Shown here piece by piece: positions 38,182 to 47,091 of a stretch of 64,000 bases of DNA. Made by a program: the position numbers and the translations under genes. Below the pieces are notes generated by a model, which was not told the DNA's origin, ran no database searches, and worked only from the letters and a program-made list of their open reading frames with translations. This stretch comes from AP-15 sp963777435 (GTDB taxonomy: Bacteria; Pseudomonadota; Alphaproteobacteria; ATCC43930; CGMCC-115725), in the NCBI GenBank assembly GCA_963777435.1, contig CAVZQT010000003.1:992001-1056000 (forward strand). The letters run 5' to 3'. Position 1 is the stretch's first letter; every line of letters starts with the position of its first letter.

Positions 38182-39189
38182 ATGCTGGTATTGCGTCGCC
38201 TCGCCACGGCGCTGCCGAGCGTCGCAGGCGTCATCATGGTGACCTTCTTGTTGACTCGCGCATTGCCGGGCGATCCGGCCGTGTACTTCGCCGGCCCGGC
38301 GGCGACCCAGCAAGCAATCGCCGAAATCCGCCACTTGATGGGCTTTGACCGCAGCCTGCCGGTGCAGTTCCTCGATTATCTGCAGCATTTGGCGCATGGC
38401 GATCTCGGCACCTCGCTCAGTACCGGCCAGCCGGTGCTCAGCGAATTGGCGACGCGGCTGCCGGCCTCAGCCGAATTGACCTTGTCCGCATTGATCCTTG
38501 CCGTCGGGATCGCCATTCCGCTCGGCATTATGGCGGCATTGCGTCCCGGTTCACTGGTCGATCATGCCTGCCGCATTGTCACCACCGCCGGCGTGTCATT
38601 GCCGACCTTTTTCACCGGCCTGCTGCTGGTCTATGTCTTTTACTATTTGGCGGGACTGGCGCCGGCGCCGCTCGGCCGGCTCGACGTCTATTCGACGGCG
38701 CCGCCGCATTGGACCGGCTTTTACCTGATCGACAGCCTCGCCGTAGGCGATTTCGCGACATTCCGCGCGGCATTGGGCCAATTGATCCTGCCGGCGGCGA
38801 CAATGGCGATCTTTTCACTGGCGCCACTGGCGCGGATCACCCGGGCGTCGATGTTGGCGGCACTGGGCAGCGAGTTCATCCGCACGGCCCGCGCCAGCGG
38901 GCTCGCGCATCGCCGGATCGTTTACGGCTATGCCCTGCGCAACGCATTGCTGCCGGTCGTTACTACGCTCGGCATGGTGTTTTCGTTCATGCTCGGAGCC
39001 AATGTGCTGGTCGAGAAGGTATTTGCTTGGCCCGGCATCGGTTCCTACGCGGTCGAGGCGCTGATCGCCTCCGATTACGCGCCGGTGCAGGGTTTTGTGC
39101 TGGTCATGGCATTACTCTACGTGATGCTCAACCTGGGAATTGATCTGACCTATGGGCTGATCGATCCGCGGGTCCGGCTCGAAGCATGA
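38182..39189 (+). CDS. ABC transporter permease, DppB/OppB type
   Basis: An intact 335-residue inner-membrane protein with about six hydrophobic helices. The start RRLATALPSVAGVIMVTFLL, the early RALPGDPAVYFAGP and the later RASMLAALGSEFIRTARA-SGL loop (EAA motif, contact site for the ATPases) are typical of DppB-like permeases. It forms the channel with the DppC-like subunit, whose start overlaps its end by 4 bp (ATGA at 39186-39189). Confidence 0.93.
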   Translation: MLVLRRLATALPSVAGVIMVTFLLTRALPGDPAVYFAGPAATQQAIAEIRHLMGFDRSLPVQFLDYLQHLAHGDLGTSLSTGQPVLSELATRLPASAELTLSALILAVGIAIPLGIMAALRPGSLVDHACRIVTTAGVSLPTFFTGLLLVYVFYYLAGLAPAPLGRLDVYSTAPPHWTGFYLIDSLAVGDFATFRAALGQLILPAATMAIFSLAPLARITRASMLAALGSEFIRTARASGLAHRRIVYGYALRNALLPVVTTLGMVFSFMLGANVLVEKVFAWPGIGSYAVEALIASDYAPVQGFVLVMALLYVMLNLGIDLTYGLIDPRVRLEA

Positions 39190-40046
39190 CCGCGATAGCC
39201 CTCAACGGGACATTGCGCCACGCCGGCTACGTGCTCGGTGAAAACCCGATCACCGGCTTCGCCTTTGCATTGTTCGGGGTCTTTGTGGTGCTCGCCATAT
39301 TCGGTCCCGCAATCGTGCCCTACAGCCCGCTTGCCAGCGACACCGCGCAGGCGCTCACTCCGCCGTCGCTGGCGCACTGGTTTGGCACCGACCAGCTCGG
39401 CCGCGACATCTTCTCGCGCGTGGTCGTTGCGACCCGGCTTGATCTCGGGATGGCGATTGTCGCCGTGGCACTCGCCTTTACCGGCGGCACACTGCTCGGG
39501 CTTGCCGCCGGCTATTGCGGCGGCTGGGCCGACCGGATCATCGGTCGCGCCGTCGATACGATCATGGCGTTCCCGTTATTCGTGCTGGCGATGGGCATCG
39601 TCGCCGCACTCGGCAACAGCGTCGCCAATATCGTCTATGCCACCGCGATTATCAATTTGCCGATCTATGCGCGGCTGACCCGGGCTGAAGCAAATATCCG
39701 GCGCAATGCCGGTTTTATCGAGGCGGCGCGGCTGTGCGGCAATGGCGAGGCGCGGATCGTGCTGACCCAGTTATTGCCCAATATCTTGCCGCTGATGATG
39801 GTCCAGGTGTCGCTGACCTTGGGCTACGCGATCCTGAACGCCGCCGGCCTTTCGTTTATCGGGCTCGGCGTGCGGCCGCCAACTGCGGAGTGGGGCATCA
39901 TGGTCGCCGAGGGCGCCAGCAACATCATCTCGGGCGAGTGGTGGGTGGCGCTGTTTCCGGGACTGGTGCTGATGGCCGCGGTGTTCTGCTTCAACCTGAT
40001 GGGCGATGGCTTGCGTGACATCGTCGACCCGTTGCGGCGAACCTGA
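39186..40046 (+). CDS. ABC transporter permease, DppC/OppC type
   Basis: An intact 286-residue permease. FGTDQLGRDIFSRVVVATR and the EAA loop AGFIEAARLCGNGEARIV are hallmarks of DppC/OppC. The N-terminal helix FAFALFGVFVVLAIFGPAIV is followed by the usual periplasmic segment and five further helices. It pairs with the upstream permease, to which it is translationally coupled by an ATGA overlap. The first ATPase gene starts 7 bp downstream. Confidence 0.93.
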   Translation: MTAIALNGTLRHAGYVLGENPITGFAFALFGVFVVLAIFGPAIVPYSPLASDTAQALTPPSLAHWFGTDQLGRDIFSRVVVATRLDLGMAIVAVALAFTGGTLLGLAAGYCGGWADRIIGRAVDTIMAFPLFVLAMGIVAALGNSVANIVYATAIINLPIYARLTRAEANIRRNAGFIEAARLCGNGEARIVLTQLLPNILPLMMVQVSLTLGYAILNAAGLSFIGLGVRPPTAEWGIMVAEGASNIISGEWWVALFPGLVLMAAVFCFNLMGDGLRDIVDPLRRT

Positions 40047-40053
40047 CTCGGCA

Positions 40054-41061
40054 ATGAAGCGACGGACAATAACCGAGCATCGCAGCGTGCCGCTACTGGC
40101 GGTCGAAGATTTGCGAGTCGAATTCCATACCCGCAGCGGCACCGTGCAAGCACTCGACGGCATTGGGTTCGAGGTGCGGCGCGGCGAGATGATGGCGTTG
40201 GTCGGCGAGAGCGGGTCGGGCAAGTCGGTGACCGCCTATGCGATCATGGGCATTCTCGATGCGGCTGCTCGGATCACCTCCGGCCGGATCATGTTCGGGG
40301 GTCTCGATCTGCTGAGCGCCGGCGATAAGGCTATGAACGAGATCCGCGGCCGCGAAGTGGCGATCATCTTTCAGAACCCGCGCACCGCCCTCAATCCGAT
40401 CCGCCCGGTCGGCAAGCAGATCGCCGACATCCTGCTGCAGCACGGCAACGTGACTGCGGCACAAGCGCCGCGCCGCGCGATCGAGATGCTGGCAAAGGTG
40501 CGCATCCCCGACCCGGAGCGCCGCGCCGCCGCCTATCCCTTCGAATTGTCGGGCGGCATGTGCCAGCGGATCATGATCGCGATGGCATTGGCTTGCGAAC
40601 CAGCTCTACTGATCGCCGATGAGCCGAGCACCGGGCTCGATATCACGACCCAGGCGGTGATCATGGACCTGATTGCCGAACTCGTCGCCTCGCAGAAGAT
40701 GGCGATCCTGCTGATCACCCATGACCTCGCGCTTGCCGCGGAGTATTGCGGCCGGATTGCGGTCATGCACGCCGGCCACTTGGTCGAGCTGGCGCCGACC
40801 CCGCTGCTGTTCGCGGCGCCGCGCCACCCGTATACGGCAAAGCTGATCGCGGCCACACCCGGAGAGGCGACGCGGCTGGACAAGCTTGCCGCCATTCCGG
40901 GCGCCCTGCCCGATCTCAGGCGCACCGACCTGCCCGCCTGCCGCTACAGCGAGCGCTGCGAGCATGCGGCGGCGGACTGCCGTGCAGCACCCCTATTGCG
41001 GCTTACCTCTGCCGATGGGCGGCAGATCGCGTGCCGGCATCCGCTGCAAATGCCGCCATGA
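40054..41061 (+). CDS. ABC transporter ATP-binding protein, DppD/OppD type
   Basis: A 335-residue cytosolic ATPase. Walker A is GESGSGKSVTAYAIMG, the signature is FELSGGMCQRIMIAMALA, Walker B is ALLIADEPSTGLDITTQ, and the switch His is LLITHDLALAA. The C-terminal oligopeptide-transporter extension contains a cysteine-rich segment (PACRYSERCEHAAADCR) that can hold an Fe-S cluster in some relatives. The ATG at 40054 lies 7 bp after the permease stop, and the gene overlaps the next by ATGA at 41058. Confidence 0.93.
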   Translation: MKRRTITEHRSVPLLAVEDLRVEFHTRSGTVQALDGIGFEVRRGEMMALVGESGSGKSVTAYAIMGILDAAARITSGRIMFGGLDLLSAGDKAMNEIRGREVAIIFQNPRTALNPIRPVGKQIADILLQHGNVTAAQAPRRAIEMLAKVRIPDPERRAAAYPFELSGGMCQRIMIAMALACEPALLIADEPSTGLDITTQAVIMDLIAELVASQKMAILLITHDLALAAEYCGRIAVMHAGHLVELAPTPLLFAAPRHPYTAKLIAATPGEATRLDKLAAIPGALPDLRRTDLPACRYSERCEHAAADCRAAPLLRLTSADGRQIACRHPLQMPP

Positions 41062-42140
41062 ACGACTTCGCGCCCAGCCCCGGCCCGGGAGCGCTCCCAG
41101 AACCGCTGCTGGCGGTCAGAGGATTGCGCAAGCTGTACCCGGTCGGTCGCCCCGCCCCGCCGTGGCGGCGCGCAGCCCAGCGCGCATTGCTGCACGCGGT
41201 CGACGATGTCAGCTTCACGATCGGCCGGGGCGAAACCGTCGGGCTGGTCGGCGAGTCGGGCTGCGGCAAGTCGACGGTGGTTCGACTGGTCGCCCGGCTG
41301 ATCGACCCGACCGCCGGCGCAATCAGGTTCGATGGTACGGAAATCAGCGCCCTGCCGGCGCGAAATTTCGGCAGCAGCAAGTGGCGCGCGCAGGTTCAGA
41401 TCGTGTTCCAGGACGCGACCGACAGCCTCAACCCACGCTTCACCGCCGCCCGCGCGATCGCCGATCCGCTGATCCGCTTGCGCCGGCTCTCTGGCGCCGC
41501 GCTGCAGGCTCGGGTCGAAGAAGCCGCGCGACTGACGGGTCTACCCCCGGAACTGCTCGGCCGCTTTCCGCACCAGCTGTCGGGTGGGCAGAAGGCCCGC
41601 GTCGGCATCGCCCGCGCGATTGCAATCGAGCCACGTCTGTTGATCCTCGACGAGCCCACCTCGGCGCTCGATGTTTCGGTTCAGGTCGTGATCCTCAAGC
41701 TATTGCAGGAATTGAGAGAGCGGCTCGATCTCTCCTACCTGTTCGTCAGTCACGACCTCAACGTGGTGCGGCTGCTATGCGACCGGGTACTGGTCATGTA
41801 TCTCGGCCGGATCATTGAAAGCGGCCGGGCCGAACAGGTTTTTGCCGCCCCCGCGCATCCCTATACGCAGGCCCTGCTATCGGCGATACCAAAGCCGGGC
41901 GCCCGCAGCACCCGGATTGCCCTTGCCGGCGAGCCGCGCAGTCCGATCGACCCCGATCCGTCAATCTGTTCGCTGTATGGCCGCTGCACGCGAGCAACCG
42001 ACCTGTGCCGCAGCATGGCGCCACCGCTGCGCCAGGTCGCACCCGGGCACTTGGCGGCATGCCATTACGCGGCCGACCGCATAGAAGCCGCGAGCGCCGC
42101 TTCATTGCCGATCACAATCAGGTCGGCTTACTCGTCCTGA
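41058..42140 (+). CDS. ABC transporter ATP-binding protein, DppF/OppF type
   Basis: A 360-residue ATPase with Walker A GESGCGKSTVVRLVAR, signature HQLSGGQKARVGIARAIA, Walker B LLILDEPTSALDVSVQ and the switch His in FVSHDLNVVRLLCDRV. A cysteine-rich C-terminal region (SICSLYGRCTRATDLCR) again matches the oligopeptide transporter extension. It is the last gene of the operon and overlaps the previous stop. With the preceding four transport genes it completes a peptide-type importer. Confidence 0.93.
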   Translation: MNDFAPSPGPGALPEPLLAVRGLRKLYPVGRPAPPWRRAAQRALLHAVDDVSFTIGRGETVGLVGESGCGKSTVVRLVARLIDPTAGAIRFDGTEISALPARNFGSSKWRAQVQIVFQDATDSLNPRFTAARAIADPLIRLRRLSGAALQARVEEAARLTGLPPELLGRFPHQLSGGQKARVGIARAIAIEPRLLILDEPTSALDVSVQVVILKLLQELRERLDLSYLFVSHDLNVVRLLCDRVLVMYLGRIIESGRAEQVFAAPAHPYTQALLSAIPKPGARSTRIALAGEPRSPIDPDPSICSLYGRCTRATDLCRSMAPPLRQVAPGHLAACHYAADRIEAASAASLPITIRSAYSS

Positions 42141-42250
42141 AACCCGATAGGTTTGCCGTGAGGCGATGTAGCTACGCGCACCTGATGCGTTCGCGGTGCT
42201 CAACCCGTTCTGCGCCCAACCAGAGATACGCACCGTTATTCGGCAGAGTT

Positions 42251-42640
42251 CTACTTGAAATATTCCAGGTCTTCGGGGCGGGGCTGCCAATTAGGGTTGC
42301 TCGGCCATTCCTTGGTGCGGCCGGACATGCCCTCACCGTAACGCACCCGGAACAGCAAGGTGCGCTGCGGGCCATTGATGTATTCGTGCAATTCGCCCCG
42401 CGGATGGACGACAAACGACCCCGGGACGACGTCGATCGTCTCCGCAGGAGTGCGCATCTTGCCGCCGCCCTCAAAGCAGAAATAGATCTCGGTGGCGTCG
42501 GGGTGGCAGTGATACGGGCTGGTCTGCCCCGGCTCCCAGCAGGCGACGGTGACGTCGCCTCCCCCGGTGCGGCCCAGCACTTTTTCCATATGCTTTTTCG
42601 GATCGAAGACTTGTTCGGCCTTCAGATTAAAGCAGTACAT
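42251..42640 (-). CDS. Cupin-domain protein
   Basis: A 129-residue single-domain cupin. Motif 1 is SPYHCHPDATEIYFCFEGGG (metal-binding His, His and Glu) and motif 2 is PGSFVVHPRGELHEYING. The ATG at 42640 (MYCFNLKAEQVF) is chosen because an AGGGGAG site lies just upstream; a longer start at 42655 is possible. Such proteins bind a metal and act as small dioxygenases, isomerases or sensors. It lies convergent to the ABC operon and is not part of it. Function not predictable. Confidence 0.82.
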   Translation of the reverse strand: MYCFNLKAEQVFDPKKHMEKVLGRTGGGDVTVACWEPGQTSPYHCHPDATEIYFCFEGGGKMRTPAETIDVVPGSFVVHPRGELHEYINGPQRTLLFRVRYGEGMSGRTKEWPSNPNWQPRPEDLEYFK

Positions 42641-42753
42641 CGGCTCCCCTCGCACGTTTCGCGCGCAACCCTAATCCGAGCGATCCAACGCATCAACAAA
42701 GCCCGACCGAGGTCAGCCGAGCTGGTGATCGCGGATCGCCCTCGCCCTCGCCG

Positions 42754-44004
42754 ATGACGCGGCGCATACTCCCGCGAGACCTACCACGGAGACTTGGCTT
42801 GCTGCACGGCCGGCGCATCCTGTTGATCATCTCGGGCGGGATCGCCGCCTATAAGAGCCTCGATCTGATCCGCCGGCTGCGCGAGCGCGGGGTGGCGGTG
42901 CGCGCGGTAATGACCGCTGCGGCGGCGCATTTCGTGACGCCGCTGTCGGTCGCCGCCCTCTGCGAGGACAAGGTCTACACCGATCTGTGGTCGTTGACCG
43001 ACGAAAGCGAGATGGGCCATATCCGGCTGTCGCGCGAGGCCGATCTCGTCGTGGTGGCGCCGGCCAGCGCCGATCTGATCGCGCGCATGGCGGCGGGGCT
43101 CGCCGATGATCTGGCGACAACGGTGTTGCTCGCCTCCGACAAGCCGGTGTTGTTGGCGCCCACAATGAATTTGATGATGTGGGCGCACCCGGCGACGCAG
43201 GCCAATCTCGCCACTCTCGCCGGGCGCGGAATCACCCGGATAGGGCCAGGCTCGGGCGAGCTTGCTTGCGGTGAGGTCGGCTCGGGGCGCATGGCCGAGC
43301 CGTTGGAGATCGTTGCCGCGATCGAAAAGATGCTGGCGGGCGCGGACCGCCGGCTCGCCGGCCGGCGGGCGTTGGTGACGAGCGGCCCGACCCGCGAGCC
43401 GATCGACCCGGTCCGCTATATCTCGAACCATTCGTCCGGAAAGCAGGGGCATGCGATCGCGGCGGCGCTTGCCGGCCTCGGCGCGGAGGCGGTGCTGGTC
43501 GCGGGTCCGACGCAGGAGCCGACACCGGCCGGCGTCAAACTCGTGCCGGTCGAGACCGCCGCCGAGATGCTCGCCGCATGCGAGGCGATATTGCCGGTCG
43601 ATGTCGCGGTCATGGCGGCGGCGGTGGCCGATTGGCGGGTCGAGAGTGTCGCTGGACACAAGCTCAAAAAAAACGGCAAGGGCCCGCCGACCCTGCGCCT
43701 CGCCGAAAATCCCGATATCCTCGCCAGCATCGCGCAGCGCGCCAACGACCGCCCGGAATTGGTCATCGGCTTTGCCGCTGAGACCGACGACATCGTCGAC
43801 AACGCTCGCGCCAAACGCGCCCGCAAACGCTGCGACTGGATCCTCGCTAACGATGTCTCGCCTGGCTCGGGGACATTCGGCGGCGACCGCAACACGATCC
43901 ACCTCGTCGATGCGGTAGGCGTCGAAGACTGGCCAGTCATGACCAAAACCGAGGTGGCGGCGCGGCTCGCCGCACGCATCGCCGACCATTTGCCCTCGCG
44001 ATGA
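42754..44004 (+). CDS. coaBC: Bifunctional phosphopantothenoylcysteine decarboxylase / phosphopantothenate-cysteine ligase
   Basis: An intact 416-residue enzyme of coenzyme A synthesis. The N-terminal FMN-dependent decarboxylase part has ILLIISGGIAAYKSLDLI and VVVAPASADLIARMAAGLAD, with PTMNLMMWAHPAT as the active-site clamp region. The C-terminal ligase part has RALVTSGPTREPIDPVRYIS with NHSSGKQGHAIAAAL, AVADWRV and KLKKNGKGPP. It condenses 4'-phosphopantothenate with cysteine and decarboxylates the product. The stop overlaps the dut start (ATGA at 44001), an order common in Alphaproteobacteria. Confidence 0.95.
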   Translation: MTRRILPRDLPRRLGLLHGRRILLIISGGIAAYKSLDLIRRLRERGVAVRAVMTAAAAHFVTPLSVAALCEDKVYTDLWSLTDESEMGHIRLSREADLVVVAPASADLIARMAAGLADDLATTVLLASDKPVLLAPTMNLMMWAHPATQANLATLAGRGITRIGPGSGELACGEVGSGRMAEPLEIVAAIEKMLAGADRRLAGRRALVTSGPTREPIDPVRYISNHSSGKQGHAIAAALAGLGAEAVLVAGPTQEPTPAGVKLVPVETAAEMLAACEAILPVDVAVMAAAVADWRVESVAGHKLKKNGKGPPTLRLAENPDILASIAQRANDRPELVIGFAAETDDIVDNARAKRARKRCDWILANDVSPGSGTFGGDRNTIHLVDAVGVEDWPVMTKTEVAARLAARIADHLPSR

Positions 44005-44539
44005 GGATCGAGCTTGAGATCCTCGATCCCCGGCTCCCGGCTGGGGTTTCCCGTCGCGCGGATCGCGACTCGCCGCCGGGCTTGATCTGCACGCCTGCCT
44101 CGACGGCCCGCTCGTTATCGAGCCACAGGCGCCGCCGGTCCTGATCTCCGCCGGGATCGCTTTCCGGATCGGTGATCCCGAATGGTGCGGGCTGGTGCTG
44201 CCGCGTTCGGGGCTGGGTCATCGCGAAGGGCTGGTGCTCGGCAACACGGTTGGGCTGATCGACGCCGATTACGAGGGAACATGCTTGATCTCGGCGTGGA
44301 ACCGCAATCCGCCGGACAGCGGCGCCGCGATCACAGTCCGCCCCGGCGATCGTATCGCACAGTTGGTTTTTACCTGCATTGCGCGGCCGGAATTCTCGGT
44401 CGTTTCAAAGCTCTCCGAACAAGCCGCTGACGGTACTGGTCGGTCCCGGACGCGCGGGGCCGGCGGATTCGGATCGAGCGGCATCGACGCGGCTTGTCCG
44501 GCCGAGCCAACAGGGCGAAACTCACGCGAGATAATTTGA
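44001..44539 (+). CDS. dut: dUTP diphosphatase, frameshifted near the N-terminus
   Basis: The start ATG 44001 overlaps the coaBC stop. After MRIELEILDPRLPAG the frame changes at least twice between about 44040 and 44080 before reaching GLDLHACLDGPLVIEP. The remaining motifs are present: VLPRSGLGHREGLVLGNTVG (nucleotide and substrate site), IDADYEGTCLISAWNRN, RPGDRIAQLVF, and the C-terminal RGAGGFGSSG arm that closes over the active site. The enzyme hydrolyses dUTP to dUMP and keeps uracil out of DNA. Because dut is essential in most bacteria, sequence errors are more likely than real loss. Confidence 0.85.
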
Positions 44540-44565
44540 ACTTTTGGCGAGGGCGGCCGGCGGAT

Positions 44566-45021
44566 ATGGTGCGGCTGACCAAAAAGCTCCTGTTTGCAAT
44601 CGAGGCGGTCCTTGACATCGCCTATAATGGCGGCCCTGTTCCAGTTCGTTCGGCGGAAATCACGGCGCGTCAAGGTATCCCGCGCCGCTATCTCGAACCG
44701 GTCCTGCAGGAGCTGGTGCGCCACGGCATCCTGGTTGGCATCCGCGGGCCGTCGGGTGGCTATCGCCTAGCGCGGGAGCGGCGCCGCATCAGCCTCGGCG
44801 ACATCGTGCGGACGGTGCGCGCGCTGGAAACCGCCGAGGACCCGATCAGCGATCCGGCTGGCAGCGCGCTCGGCCATCAAATAGTGCGTCCGTTGTGGCT
44901 TGAGCTGCAGGAAGAAATGATGCAGCGGCTCGATGCGCTGACGCTCGACGATTTATGTACCCGCGCGCACGAAACCGGTATCACCGGCCGCACCTCGCAG
45001 TTCACCGATTTCGAGATTTGA
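44566..45021 (+). CDS. Rrf2-family transcriptional regulator without Fe-S cysteines
   Basis: A 151-residue protein from ATG 44566 (MVRLTKKLLFAIEAVLDIAY). The winged helix shows ARQGIPRRYLEPVLQELVRHG and GIRGPSGGYRLARERRRISL, typical of Rrf2 proteins. The three-cysteine Fe-S motif of IscR-like members is absent; only one Cys (DLCTRAH) occurs near the C-terminus. This resembles CymR-type regulators, which control sulphur metabolism by protein interaction with cysteine synthase. The cysK-like gene starts 56 bp downstream on the same strand, which supports that idea (inference). Confidence 0.85.
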   Translation: MVRLTKKLLFAIEAVLDIAYNGGPVPVRSAEITARQGIPRRYLEPVLQELVRHGILVGIRGPSGGYRLARERRRISLGDIVRTVRALETAEDPISDPAGSALGHQIVRPLWLELQEEMMQRLDALTLDDLCTRAHETGITGRTSQFTDFEI

Positions 45022-45077
45022 GGTTTCGGCCTGTTGATCCTACATGAACAACGCTTGGCTTTTGGGAGAAATGCCTG

Positions 45078-46055
45078 ATGGACACCGCCGGCACGACCAA
45101 TCCGCACACCGCTGAATTCCGTGGCCACGTCTATGAAAGCATCCTCGAAACGATTGGTGCGACGCCGCTGGTGCGGATTCATCGCCTAGCGCAACAGGCC
45201 GGAGCGAAGGCCGATATTCTCGGCAAATGCGAGTTCTTTAACCCGCTGAGTTCGGTCAAGGATCGCATCGGCGTGTCGATGATCGCCGCGGCCGAAGCCG
45301 CCGGCCGCATCAAGCCGGGCACCGTCCTGGTCGAGCCAACCTCGGGCAATACCGGCATCGCGCTCGCTTTTGTCTGCGCCGCCAAGGGCTACAAGCTGAT
45401 TTTGACAATGCCGGACAGCATGTCGGTCGAGCGCCGCAAGATGCTGCAACTGCTCGGGGCGAAGCTCGAACTGACGCCGGCGGCCCAGGGCATGCGCGGC
45501 GCCATTGCCAAAGCCGAAGAAATTGCCGCCTTGTTGCCCGACGCGTTTATCCCGCAGCAGTTCCAGAACCCGGCAAATCCGGAAATTCACCGCCGCACAA
45601 CGGCCGAGGAGATCTGGAAGGATACCGGTGGCAAGGTCGACGCGATCGTCAGCGGCGTCGGCACCGGCGGCACCTTGACCGGCGTTGGCTCCGTATTGAA
45701 GCCGCGCAAACCGGGGCTAAGGATGATCGCGGTCGAGCCGGAAGACAGCGCCGTGTTGTCCGGCGGGACCCCTGGTCCGCACCGGATTCAGGGCATCGGC
45801 GCCGGATTTGTCCCGGAAATCCTCGATACCAAGCTGATCGACGAGGTCATCCGCATCGGCAACGACACCGCCTTCCAGACAGCGCGCGACGCCGCACGGC
45901 TTGACGGGCTGCCGGTTGGGATCTCCTCCGGAGCCGCCCTCGCGGCGGCACTCGAAGTCGGCAGACGGCCGGAGATGGCGGACAAAACGATCGTCGTCAT
46001 ATTGCCGAGCTTTGCCGAGCGCTACCTGTCGACCGCTCTCTTCGAAGGACTGTGA
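45078..46055 (+). CDS. cysK: Cysteine synthase A (O-acetylserine sulfhydrylase)
   Basis: An intact 325-residue PLP enzyme. The cofactor Lys is K61 in NPLSSVKDRIGVSMI, the substrate loop is VEPTSGNTGIALAF, and the phosphate-binding loop is VSGVGTGGTLTGVGS. ISSGAALAAALEVG near the C-terminus binds the pyridine nitrogen region. It joins sulphide with O-acetylserine to make cysteine. The Rrf2-type gene upstream and MoeB/ThiF-like gene 75 bp downstream suggest a sulphur-handling group. Confidence 0.93.
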   Translation: MDTAGTTNPHTAEFRGHVYESILETIGATPLVRIHRLAQQAGAKADILGKCEFFNPLSSVKDRIGVSMIAAAEAAGRIKPGTVLVEPTSGNTGIALAFVCAAKGYKLILTMPDSMSVERRKMLQLLGAKLELTPAAQGMRGAIAKAEEIAALLPDAFIPQQFQNPANPEIHRRTTAEEIWKDTGGKVDAIVSGVGTGGTLTGVGSVLKPRKPGLRMIAVEPEDSAVLSGGTPGPHRIQGIGAGFVPEILDTKLIDEVIRIGNDTAFQTARDAARLDGLPVGISSGAALAAALEVGRRPEMADKTIVVILPSFAERYLSTALFEGL

Positions 46056-46130
46056 AGGCGCAGCATCGCCGCTGGCCGTCTATTCCACTCACTGAAAAAA
46101 GCAAAGTGGTCAGCCGGATAGGCTAGGAGA

Positions 46131-46916
46131 ATGGGTGTGGAACTCAGCGAGGAGCAGTTTCGCCGGTATGCTCGCCACCTGATCCTCGACGAGGTCGGCG
46201 AAGAGGGGCAGTTAAAGCTCCTCGAGTCGCGAGTGCTGGTTATCGGCGCCGGCGGGCTCGGCTCGCCTCTGCTGCTCTACCTTGCGGCGGCCGGAGTGGG
46301 AACGATCGGCGTGATCGACAACGACCGGGTCGACATCACCAATCTTCAGCGCCAGATCGTCCATGCAACGCGCAATGTCGGCGCGTTAAAAGTCGAAAGC
46401 GCGCGCGACACCCTCTCCGCAGTCAATCCCGAGATCCGGGTCGAGACCCACCCGCTGCGCCTCGCTCCGGAAAACGCCGAGGCGATTATTGCCCGCTACG
46501 ATCTGGTCGCGGATGGCAGCGACAACTTCGCGACGCGCTATTTATTGACCGATTTGTGCTGCCGGCTGGAAAAGCCTCTTGTCGCGGCAGCGCTGTCGCC
46601 GTTTGAAGGCCAGTTGTCCACCTTCCGCCCCTATCTCGGTGGCGGGCATCCCTGCTATCGCTGCCTATTCCGCGATCCGCCGCCGCCCGATCTCGTGCCG
46701 CGCTGCGAGGAGGCCGGCATTCTCGGCGCCGTCGCCGGGGTCCTCGGCACCTTGCAGGCGGTCGAGGTGTTGAAAGAATTGCTGGCGCTCGGTGAGAGCC
46801 TGGATGGGCGGTTGTTGATCTATGACGCGCTGCGCGCCGGTTTTCACTCGATCCGGATCGCCAAGGATCCGGAATGCCCAACCTGTGGCCAGCACGCTCT
46901 CGCGACCGCGCGTTAG
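46131..46916 (+). CDS. moeB: MoeB/ThiF-family sulphur-carrier adenylyltransferase
   Basis: An intact 261-residue protein. The nucleotide-binding loop is VLVIGAGGLGSPLLLYL, followed by VIDNDRVDITNLQRQIVH with the family Asp and Arg residues, and LVADGSDNFATRYLLTD. Two CxxC pairs (PCYRCLF and ECPTCGQ) form the structural zinc site. It lacks the C-terminal rhodanese domain of longer MoeZ forms. It adenylates the C-terminal glycine of MoaD or a ThiS-like carrier. Whether it serves molybdopterin, thiamine or cysteine synthesis cannot be decided; no carrier gene lies nearby. Confidence 0.88.
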   Translation: MGVELSEEQFRRYARHLILDEVGEEGQLKLLESRVLVIGAGGLGSPLLLYLAAAGVGTIGVIDNDRVDITNLQRQIVHATRNVGALKVESARDTLSAVNPEIRVETHPLRLAPENAEAIIARYDLVADGSDNFATRYLLTDLCCRLEKPLVAAALSPFEGQLSTFRPYLGGGHPCYRCLFRDPPPPDLVPRCEEAGILGAVAGVLGTLQAVEVLKELLALGESLDGRLLIYDALRAGFHSIRIAKDPECPTCGQHALATAR

Positions 46917-47091
46917 CAAGGCCGCCAGGCTCCCGGGCTTCCCAAGTACAGTCCGAGTTGTCGTGATGGTGACAGCCGCTCGAGGGGGCGGCGGCGCCGG
47001 AATAGGCGCTGTGGCTGGCGGAGAACAGCGCTTCCCTAAAGCTACAACGTTACGCTACGCCACTGTTGGTGGATAGCGTTGCCTCGGATGC

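Noticed and set aside
36315..38237. A 640-codon open frame on the minus strand
   Set aside because: It is the antisense shadow of the ABC binding protein and the small operon gene; it has no motif and crosses gene boundaries.
42781..43989. A 402-codon minus-strand frame opposite coaBC
   Set aside because: CoaBC motifs on the + strand are unambiguous and the antisense frame has no domain signature.
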